DNA of 8,656 nt from Nitriliruptoraceae bacterium. Its GTDB lineage: Bacteria > Actinomycetota > Nitriliruptoria > Nitriliruptorales > Nitriliruptoraceae. Made by a program: the position numbers and the translations under genes. Positions 1 to 6,380 of this stretch are shown one piece after another. The DNA is taken from assembly GCA_007117945.1 (NCBI GenBank), contig SKTN01000194.1, positions 1-8,656 of the forward strand, in the 5' to 3' direction. Position 1 is the stretch's first letter, and every line of letters starts with the position of its first letter. The notes beneath the pieces are model-generated. The model worked only from the letters and a program-made list of their open reading frames with translations. It had not been told where the DNA came from and searched no databases.

Positions 1-125
1 GTCACGCCACGACCAGTCACGTCATGAGCCCTCGGCTCGTCGCAGCGCGCGTGCACCGGACCACCTCCCGCCGTCCCCTGCCATGCGCACCCCTGCGCGG
101 CACCCCCACGAGGACCGAAGCTCGT
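1..125 (+). promoter_or_regulatory. Leader region upstream of rpsT
   Basis: This stretch should hold the rpsT promoter or 5' untranslated region, but I see no convincing -35/-10 pair. Two small inverted repeats are visible. One at 24-40 has GAGCC/GGCTC arms around a CTC loop, extendable by one A-T and one G-T pair. The other at 85-98 has GCGCA/TGCGC arms around CCCC. Either could form a weak hairpin in a leader transcript, but both are short and could arise by chance in GC-rich DNA. S20 synthesis is autoregulated in E. coli; nothing here demonstrates the same control. Confidence 0.3.
110..114 (+). promoter_or_regulatory. Ribosome binding site of rpsT (GAGGA)
   Basis: GAGGA lies 11 bases before the ATG at 126, a slightly long but workable spacing. 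It supports starting S20 at 126 rather than at the upstream in-frame ATG at 24, which would add 34 residues not found in S20 proteins. Confidence 0.5.
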
Positions 126-386
126 ATGGCCAACATCGCCTCCCAGATCAAGCGCAACCGGCAGAACGAGACCCGCCGCGACCGCAACCGGCAGGTCCGC
201 TCCAAGCTCAAGACCGAGGTCCGCGCCTTCCGCGCGGCAGCGGCCTCGGGCGACAAGGAGGCCGCGACCACGGCCTACCGCGCGGCCGCCCGCGCCCTCG
301 ACAAGGCCGCGAGCAAGGGCATCGTGCACCGCAACACCGCGGCCAACCGCAAGTCCGGGATGGCCAAGCAGCTCGCCGAGCTCTGA
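126..386 (+). CDS. rpsT: 30S ribosomal protein S20
   Basis: S20 is a small 16S rRNA-binding protein that joins early in assembly of the 30S subunit. The product is 86 residues, the usual length. It opens with MANIASQIKRNRQNE, matching the MANIKSQIKRN-type start of bacterial S20. It is strongly basic and all-helical in character, with a long basic first helix (about residues 5-45), an alanine-rich middle helix, and the typical ending IVHRNTAANRKSGMAKQL (residues 66-83), close to the family's IHKNTAARRKSRL pattern. The ATG at 126 is chosen because it gives the canonical N-terminus and has GAGGA upstream. The gene appears monocistronic: a strong hairpin follows at 423-446, and the next gene has its own ribosome binding site and possible promoter. 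The identification is secure. Confidence 0.97.
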   Translation: MANIASQIKRNRQNETRRDRNRQVRSKLKTEVRAFRAAAASGDKEAATTAYRAAARALDKAASKGIVHRNTAANRKSGMAKQLAEL

Positions 387-422
387 GCCGGCCGGGCCGG
401 TGCGCCGGTCCACAGCCCATCC

Positions 423-446
423 ACGGCGCCCCCACGGGGGCGCCGT
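423..446 (+). terminator. GC-rich hairpin terminator after rpsT
   Basis: A perfect inverted repeat with ACGGCGCCCC on the left arm and GGGGCGCCGT on the right forms a 10-bp stem around a 4-base loop (433-436). It begins 37 bases after the rpsT stop. No run of T follows, only CGTCGTCGTGGG, which is common for actinobacterial intrinsic terminators. It most likely ends the rpsT transcript and separates it from gdh. Confidence 0.7.
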
Positions 447-507
447 CGTCGTGGGCCGCGTGGGTGGATGCGGGGCCATGATGCTCGCCCGCGCCGCGGC
501 AAGGGCC

Positions 508-529
508 TAGGGTCGGTGGTTCCCGACTC
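508..529 (+). promoter_or_regulatory. Possible gdh promoter -10 element with overlapping inverted repeat
   Basis: TAGGGT at 508-513 fits the TANNNT -10 pattern of actinobacterial housekeeping sigma factors and would put a transcript start about 28 bases before the GTG at 548. No good -35 hexamer is seen 16-19 bases upstream. An inverted repeat, GTCGG at 512-516 and CCGAC at 523-527 around TGGTTC, overlaps the element's end and could be a small operator. Both readings are weak. Confidence 0.3.
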
Positions 530-535
530 GACGAT

Positions 536-539
536 GAGG
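536..539 (+). promoter_or_regulatory. Ribosome binding site of gdh (GAGG)
   Basis: GAGG within GATGAGG lies 8 bases before the GTG at 548, near-ideal spacing. It fixes GTG 548 as the start of the glutamate dehydrogenase. Confidence 0.55.
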
Positions 540-547
540 CGTGGCCC

Positions 548-3500
548 GTGAGCGAGAGCGACCCTGCGGTGACACGGATCCTGGCGGCCCTCTCCGGCCA
601 GGACCACCCACGGGCCCACCTGCTGGGTGACCTCGGTGAGGCCACGCTGCGGCGCGCCCCCGATCACCTGCTCACCCAACCCGTGGACGAGGTCGTCACC
701 CGTCTGAGCCGGTTGCTCGACCGGCTCGACGCCGCCGACCCGGAGCAGCTGGCGATCACCCTGCGCCGCGACCCCGACGCGCCGACCCGCGGGCTGCTCG
801 AGGTCCTGTGGCGCGATCGCCCCTTCCTGCTCTCGACGATCAACGCGCAGCTGGAGTCGGCGGGGGTCGCGGTCCGTGGCACCTTCCACCCGATCATCGG
901 GGTCCAACGCGACGACCAGGGACGCCTGAGCGCGATCCGGCCAGCCCGGGGCGCCAGCTCGCGGATCTCGGCCATCCAGCTCGAGGTGGCCGACCTGCCG
1001 CCCGCGGCGGACGGCTCCGCGGGTGGGGACGGCGCGCCCGACCCGCTCCTGGCACCCCTGCGGGCGGCGCTCGAGGACGTGGCCACCGTCACCGATGACC
1101 ACGCCGGGATGCGGGCCACCATCGAGGCCGGCGCCGCGTCCCTGGCCACCGCCGACGTACGCGACGGCGAGGTGGCGGCGTGGCTGGCCTGGCTGCTCGA
1201 CGACAACGTCCTGCTGCTCGGCACACAGACCGTCGCCGGTCCGGGCGCGCCCCCGGACGCCGACCACGGCCTCGGTCTGCTCCGCGACCGTGCACGGCGC
1301 CACCGCCTCCTGGCCAGGTTGGGCGCGGCGACCCGCTGCGACGACCTCCCGCGTCTCAAGGTGTCACGGACCCGGGAACGCTCCCCCGTGCAGCGTCGCG
1401 TCCCGATGGAGGTCTTCGACGTCCAGCTCCCCGACGGCAGCGCCCTGCGCGTGCTCGCGCTGATGACGCGCAAGGGCATCGCGGAGCCCGTGCGGACCAC
1501 CCCCGTGCTCCGCCGCCGCGTACAGCGGACCCTGGAGCTCGAGGACGTCGTCGACGGCTCCCACGACGCCATCACCATCATCACCCTCGCCCACGCGCTG
1601 CCGAAGGACGAACTGCTCCGGGCGACCCAGCTGCGCACCCGGGAGCTGCTCCTCGGGCTCCTCCAGGCGGAACAGCACCGGCAGGTCACCGCCTTCGTGA
1701 ACCCGCACCGACCGAGCGGCACCGTCTCCGTGGTGCTGGCCCTGCCACGCGAGCGGTGGCAGCCGGAGCTGGCCCGACGCCTGCGCAGCGAGCTGCTCCA
1801 ACGCTTCGATGCCAGCCGGGCGGAGGTGGACACCGCCACCGACCTGCAGCGCGACGCCGTCGTGCGTTTCCTCCTCGAGCTGCGGGCCCCCGACGACCCC
1901 GAGACCTTCTCCGAACGGCTCCCGGCGGCGACCCAGGGCCTCAGCGACGACCTCGCCGCCCTCGTCCGGCCCTGGGAGGAGTCCCTGCTCCACGAGCTCG
2001 CCGCACGGACCGACAGCGGTACCGCGTCCTCGCTCGCGCGGCGGATCGTGGGCCGGCTACCGCTGAGCTACCGCGACGTCACCGATCCGGAGCAGGCCGT
2101 CATCGACGTGCTGCTGCTCTCCCGGGCCATCGACACCGATCAGGAGCTGCTGGTCGCGCTCCGCAACGCTCCCGAGGACAGCTCGGCACCCGTGCGGCTG
2201 CTGGCCGCCAAGAGCGGGGACACCCTCGAGCTGTCCGCCTTCCTGCCCACCCTGGAGAGCCTCGGGCTGACGATCGTGGACGAGGTTCCCCACGAGCTGC
2301 AGGGCCCCGAGGGACCGGACGCCACCCTCCACGACTTCGGGGTACGCGCACCCTCCCTGGACGCCGTCGCCGACGGTGCCCGCATCGCCGACGCGATCCT
2401 GGCCGCCTGGCGCGGCCACCTGGAGGTGGACCCGCTCAACCAGCTGATCGTGGTGGCGGGCCTCGACTGGCACGACATCTCGATCCTGCGCGCCTTCCGG
2501 CGCCTACGGCGCCAGCTCGGGACGGCCTACACCCCCGCCTACGTGGACACGATCCTGACCTCCCACCCGGACACCGTGCGCGCCCTGGTGGACCACATCC
2601 ACGCCCGCTTCGATCCGGACAGGGCCCCCGATCCCGCGGCGGAGGCGGCGACCCGGGCCACGGTCCTCGAACACCTGGACCGACTGCAACGCCTCGACCA
2701 CGACCGCATCCTCCGCCGGCTGCTGGAGCTGGTCGACGCCACCCTGCGCACCAACGCCTTCCGGATGGACGCCCGCGCTGACGACACCGGCGAGCCCTAC
2801 ATCGCCCTGAAGATCGACCCCTCGCGCATCAGCGACGCGCCCGAGCCACGCCCCTACCGCGAGATCTTCGTGCACTCGCCCCGGGTGGAGGGCGTCCACC
2901 TGCGCAGCGGCGAGGTGTCCCGCGGGGGCCTGCGCTGGTCGGACCGCCGCGACGACGTCCGCAGCGAGGTGCTCGACCTGGTCAAGGCACAGGTGCTCAA
3001 GAACGCGGTGATCGTCCCCTCGGGGGCCAAGGGCGGGTTCGTGCTGACCCGCGAACCCGAGGACCCCACCGCGGCCGCGGCCGAGGCCCGCCGCCAGTAC
3101 GTCACCTTCATCCGGGGGCTCCTGGACGTCACCGACGACCTCGAGGGCGACCGCGTGGTCCCACCACCGGGCGTGGTCCGCCACGACGGTGATGACCCCT
3201 ACCTCGTCGTCGCCGCGGACCGTGGTACGGCGACCTTCTCCGACACCGCCAACGCCGTCGCTGCCCGGACCGGCTTCTGGCTCGACGACGCCTTCGCCTC
3301 GGGAGGCCGGCACGGCTACGACCACAAGCGCTACGGGGTCACCGCGAAGGGGGCCTGGGTCGCGGTCACCAACCACTTCCGGGAGCTCGGGATCAACATC
3401 GCCACCGAGCCCGTGACGGTCGCCGGGATCGGTGACATGTCCGGAGACGTGTTCGGTAACGGGCTGCTCCGCTCCCGCAGCGTGCGGCTGGTCGCCGCCT

Positions 3501-5431
3501 TCGACCACCGGCACGTGTTCCTCGACCCCGACCCCGACCCGGAGGCGAGCTACACCGAACGGGCACGGTTGTTCGAGCTGCCCGGCTCGTGCTGGGACGA
3601 CTACGACCGGGCTGCGCTGTCCGAGGGCGCGATGATCGTCTCCCGCAACGCCAAGCGCATCGCGCTGACCGAACAGGTCCGTGACCTGCTGCGCGTCGAC
3701 GCGCAGGAGCTGACCCCGCCGGAGCTGATCCGCGCGGTGCTGCGCGCCCCCGTCGACCTGCTGTTCGCCGGGGGCATCGGGACCTACCTGCGCGCCAGCA
3801 CGGAGCCCGACAGCGAGCTCGGCGACCGGGCGAACGCCGACGTCCGCGTGGAGGCCAGCACGGTGCGCGCCCGGGTGGTCGGCGAGGGGGCGAACCTGGC
3901 CCTGACCCAGCGCGCCCGCATCGAGCTGGCCCGGCGGGGCACCCTGCTCAACCAGGACGCGATCGACAACGCCGCGGGGGTCGCCACCTCGGACCAGGAG
4001 GTGAACCTCAAGATCCTGCTGCGCGCCGCCGAGGAGCGCGGCCTGCTCACCCGCGCCCAGCGCAACGACCTCCTCGAGGAGCTCGCCGACGAGGTGGTCG
4101 AACGCGCCCTCGGCGTGGTGGCCGCCAGCTCACGGGCGATCTCGCGCGAGGTGGACCGCAGCAGCCGGAACCAGGAGGCCTACGACGTGCTCCTGCGCCG
4201 CCTCGAGGACGGTGCCGATCTCGATCGCGTCGCCGAGGTGCTGCCCACCAGCGAGGAGCTCACCAGCCGTGCCGGCTCCGGGGCGGGGCTGAGCCGACCC
4301 GAACTGGCCACCCTGATGGCCTGGGCGAAGCGTGAGCTCAAGGAGGCCCTCCTCGCCTCACCCCTGCCGGACCACCCCCTGTGCCGTCCCGCCCTGGAAC
4401 GGTCGCTGCCACCCACGGCGGTGGCGCGGTTCGGTGACCTGCTCGACGGGCACCGGCTGCGTCGCGAGCTGATCACCACGGTGCTGACCAACGAACTGGT
4501 GGACCGGCTCGGGGTCACCGCGGTGTCACGCCTGGCCGGGGAGGCCGGGGTCGAGCTGACCGACGCCGCGGCAGCCCTGCAGGCGGCGATCCACATCGTC
4601 GACGCCGGGCGCTGGTGGTCGCGCCTGGACGAGCTGACCGACGCCCACGACCCGGCGCGGCTGCGGGAGCTGGAGCTGCCGCTGGAGGAGCTGGTGCTCA
4701 CCCTGGCCCGGATCCTGCTCACCGACCCGACGGCGCCCGACCCCCTCGAGGCCGCGGAGGAGCAACGGGCAACGGCGACGCGGCTGCTCGAAGGGCTCCA
4801 CGGGCTCGGTACCACGGGGCAGCGCCAGGCACGCAACGCCCACGTGCGCTGGCTCCTGGACGACCTCGTGGAGCCGGACCTCACCCACCTGCTGGCGGAC
4901 GCGCGCGACCTCGCCCTGGTCCCCGACGTGGTGGCGGTCAGGTCCCTGCTGCCCGCCGATCCCGGGGAACTCAGGATCGCCGATGCGCTGCTGCGCCTGT
5001 CGGAGCGGCTGGGGATCGACCGCCTGGAGGAGGCCCTTCGACGGGTGGACGCGCGCAGCGGGTGGGCACGTCGGGAACGCCTGGGCCTGGCCATGGACCT
5101 CCGACGCGCCCGCCGCAGCGCAGCGGTGCTCACCCTGCAGCCCCTGGCCGCCCGTGCACCGGAGGGCACGGGTGCGGCGGCCGCCGGAGCGACCGCCGGT
5201 CGGGGGTTCGCCGCCACGGGGGACGGCACCGAGGTGGCACAGGTCTCCGCCCTGGTGGACACCTTCCTGGCCGCCCGCCGCGCCCACCTGGAGCGCACCC
5301 GCGAGACCGTGGCAGCGGCGGAGGCCGCGGACACCGGCAGCCTGGACGCACTGGGTGTGGCGGCCCGAGCCGTCCGTGAGACGATCGAGCGCCGCCCCCG
5401 GGTCAGCCGCGACGCAGCGCCAGGGGGTTGA
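548..5431 (+). CDS. gdh: NAD-specific glutamate dehydrogenase, large L_180 class
   Basis: This enzyme oxidatively deaminates L-glutamate to 2-oxoglutarate and ammonium with NAD+, in the cytoplasm. At 1,627 residues it matches the ~180-kDa class (mycobacterial and Streptomyces enzymes are about 1,620-1,650). Residues 90-600 are the regulatory part; the family carries ACT-like and PAS-like modules there, and RPFLLSTINAQL (91-102) and HPIIGVQRDDQGRL (114-127) fit the first ACT-like unit. The catalytic core spans roughly 730-1160: GGLRWSDRRDD (793-803); KAQVLKNAVIVPSGAKGGF (813-831), with K818 and K828 as inferred substrate and catalytic lysines; GTATFSDTANAVA (893-905), with D899 the likely acid/base; and the nucleotide-binding stretch GIGDMSGDVFGNG (960-972). 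Residues 1170-1627 form the helical C-terminus, including GLSRPELATLMAWAK (1247-1261). GTG 548 is chosen for its well-spaced GAGG. The 3' end overlaps holA by 29 bp on the opposite strand. Mycobacterial homologues are inhibited by the FHA protein GarA; whether that applies here cannot be seen. Confidence 0.95.
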   Translation: MSESDPAVTRILAALSGQDHPRAHLLGDLGEATLRRAPDHLLTQPVDEVVTRLSRLLDRLDAADPEQLAITLRRDPDAPTRGLLEVLWRDRPFLLSTINAQLESAGVAVRGTFHPIIGVQRDDQGRLSAIRPARGASSRISAIQLEVADLPPAADGSAGGDGAPDPLLAPLRAALEDVATVTDDHAGMRATIEAGAASLATADVRDGEVAAWLAWLLDDNVLLLGTQTVAGPGAPPDADHGLGLLRDRARRHRLLARLGAATRCDDLPRLKVSRTRERSPVQRRVPMEVFDVQLPDGSALRVLALMTRKGIAEPVRTTPVLRRRVQRTLELEDVVDGSHDAITIITLAHALPKDELLRATQLRTRELLLGLLQAEQHRQVTAFVNPHRPSGTVSVVLALPRERWQPELARRLRSELLQRFDASRAEVDTATDLQRDAVVRFLLELRAPDDPETFSERLPAATQGLSDDLAALVRPWEESLLHELAARTDSGTASSLARRIVGRLPLSYRDVTDPEQAVIDVLLLSRAIDTDQELLVALRNAPEDSSAPVRLLAAKSGDTLELSAFLPTLESLGLTIVDEVPHELQGPEGPDATLHDFGVRAPSLDAVADGARIADAILAAWRGHLEVDPLNQLIVVAGLDWHDISILRAFRRLRRQLGTAYTPAYVDTILTSHPDTVRALVDHIHARFDPDRAPDPAAEAATRATVLEHLDRLQRLDHDRILRRLLELVDATLRTNAFRMDARADDTGEPYIALKIDPSRISDAPEPRPYREIFVHSPRVEGVHLRSGEVSRGGLRWSDRRDDVRSEVLDLVKAQVLKNAVIVPSGAKGGFVLTREPEDPTAAAAEARRQYVTFIRGLLDVTDDLEGDRVVPPPGVVRHDGDDPYLVVAADRGTATFSDTANAVAARTGFWLDDAFASGGRHGYDHKRYGVTAKGAWVAVTNHFRELGINIATEPVTVAGIGDMSGDVFGNGLLRSRSVRLVAAFDHRHVFLDPDPDPEASYTERARLFELPGSCWDDYDRAALSEGAMIVSRNAKRIALTEQVRDLLRVDAQELTPPELIRAVLRAPVDLLFAGGIGTYLRASTEPDSELGDRANADVRVEASTVRARVVGEGANLALTQRARIELARRGTLLNQDAIDNAAGVATSDQEVNLKILLRAAEERGLLTRAQRNDLLEELADEVVERALGVVAASSRAISREVDRSSRNQEAYDVLLRRLEDGADLDRVAEVLPTSEELTSRAGSGAGLSRPELATLMAWAKRELKEALLASPLPDHPLCRPALERSLPPTAVARFGDLLDGHRLRRELITTVLTNELVDRLGVTAVSRLAGEAGVELTDAAAALQAAIHIVDAGRWWSRLDELTDAHDPARLRELELPLEELVLTLARILLTDPTAPDPLEAAEEQRATATRLLEGLHGLGTTGQRQARNAHVRWLLDDLVEPDLTHLLADARDLALVPDVVAVRSLLPADPGELRIADALLRLSERLGIDRLEEALRRVDARSGWARRERLGLAMDLRRARRSAAVLTLQPLAARAPEGTGAAAAGATAGRGFAATGDGTEVAQVSALVDTFLAARRAHLERTRETVAAAEAADTGSLDALGVAARAVRETIERRPRVSRDAAPGG

Positions 5432-6371
5432 AGGGCGCCCCGACCTCACGCGGGGTCGCCAGCTCCAGCACCGCCACCTCGAGGACCAGCGCGTCGGGCA
5501 GCTCGGAACCCTTGAGCTGCAGGTCGAGGGTCGCGAGCCGGTCATGGGCCCAGGCCAGCTCCCCCGGCCCGAAGGCGCGGGCCTGGGCCTGGGCCTCCTC
5601 GGCACGGACCTTGGAGCGCAACCCGAGCTCCTTGGGCGCCGCACCGGAGCGCAGCTGCAGGAGCTGACGGACCCGGTAGGTCAGGGCCCCGGCGATCGCC
5701 AGGGGCGCCTCTCCCGCACCGAGCGCACCGCTGAGGGCGACCAGCGCGGCCCGGGGGTCGCGGGCGGCCACGGCGTCCGCCACGGCGAACCCGGAGGCGC
5801 GCCCATGGCCGGTGAGGACCGACTCGACCTGTTCCCCGGTGAGCACGGGGACGTCCGCGTGGGTGGCGCAGACCGAGCCGACCTGTGAGGCGATCGTCGC
5901 CGGCTCGGTCCCGGCATGGAGACGGACCGCGGCGATCGCCGTGGCATCGGCCTTGCGGCCCAGCCGACGGAACTCCTCACCGACGATGCGGTCCCAGCTG
6001 CGGTCCTCCCACTCCGGGGGGCGCTTGACGTCGACCCGTTCCCCGCCGGTCTTCACCAGCCGCGCGATGCGCTGCACCTTGGCGGTGCCTCGGGCCACCA
6101 GCACCAGGTGCGCGTCGGGTGAGGGGGCCTCCAGGTAGCGCTCCAGCTCATCCTTGAGGGGGTCGGTCACGGCCTCGACCCCGCGCAGCACGATGCAGGT
6201 CCGTCCCCCGAACAGCGAGGTGGTCCGCAGCTCCGGAAGCTGGTCCAGCTCGGCGACGTCGAAACGGTCGACGACGAGCTCCGGGTCCTCGCGTTCCAGG
6301 CCGGCCAGCCGCCGATCGACCTCCCGCGCCAAGAGGAGGTCGTCGTCACCGGCGAGCAGCAGGATGGACAC
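5403..6371 (-). CDS. holA: DNA polymerase III subunit delta (clamp loader)
   Basis: Delta is the clamp-loader subunit that binds and opens the beta sliding clamp during replication. The 322-residue product has the usual length. It starts with a beta strand and acidic turn (ILLLAGDDDLLLAREV, 3-18), where family members have a degenerate nucleotide-binding fold. It then has TSLFGGRTCIVLRG (51-64), equivalent to the SLFGxRR..VVR clamp-binding region. The helical C-terminal collar follows: GFAVADAVAARDPRAAL (194-210), TYRVRQLLQLRSG (231-243) and LKGSELPDALVLEVAVLEL (286-304). The start is GTG at 6371. An in-frame TAG lies only three codons upstream (6383-6381), so no longer start exists. There is no well-spaced Shine-Dalgarno; the only GAG abuts the start codon, so translation may be weak or coupled to the genes upstream. 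It is probably the last gene of the comEC-DUF4282-holA operon. Its last 29 bases lie inside the gdh 3' end. Confidence 0.93.
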   Translation of the reverse strand: MSILLLAGDDDLLLAREVDRRLAGLEREDPELVVDRFDVAELDQLPELRTTSLFGGRTCIVLRGVEAVTDPLKDELERYLEAPSPDAHLVLVARGTAKVQRIARLVKTGGERVDVKRPPEWEDRSWDRIVGEEFRRLGRKADATAIAAVRLHAGTEPATIASQVGSVCATHADVPVLTGEQVESVLTGHGRASGFAVADAVAARDPRAALVALSGALGAGEAPLAIAGALTYRVRQLLQLRSGAAPKELGLRSKVRAEEAQAQARAFGPGELAWAHDRLATLDLQLKGSELPDALVLEVAVLELATPREVGAPFNPLALRRG

Positions 6372-6380
6372 CTCGGCAGC

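Noticed and set aside
24..125. N-terminal extension of S20 from the ATG at 24
   Set aside because: S20 proteins begin at MANI; the extension is not family-like, and a ribosome binding site precedes the ATG at 126.
275..1303. 342-codon antisense open frame across rpsT and the start of gdh
   Set aside because: It lies opposite two clearly identified genes, has Arg/Gly-rich low-complexity sequence with no recognisable domain, and is expected in very GC-rich DNA.
1180..2781. 533-codon plus-strand open frame inside gdh
   Set aside because: It is a shifted-frame shadow of gdh, composed mostly of Arg, Pro, Gly and Ala, without motifs.
4180..5644. Long antisense open frames over the gdh 3' half (384 and 372 codons)
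   Set aside because: They are Ser/Arg-rich shadows of gdh. The real minus-strand gene near here is holA, in a different frame.
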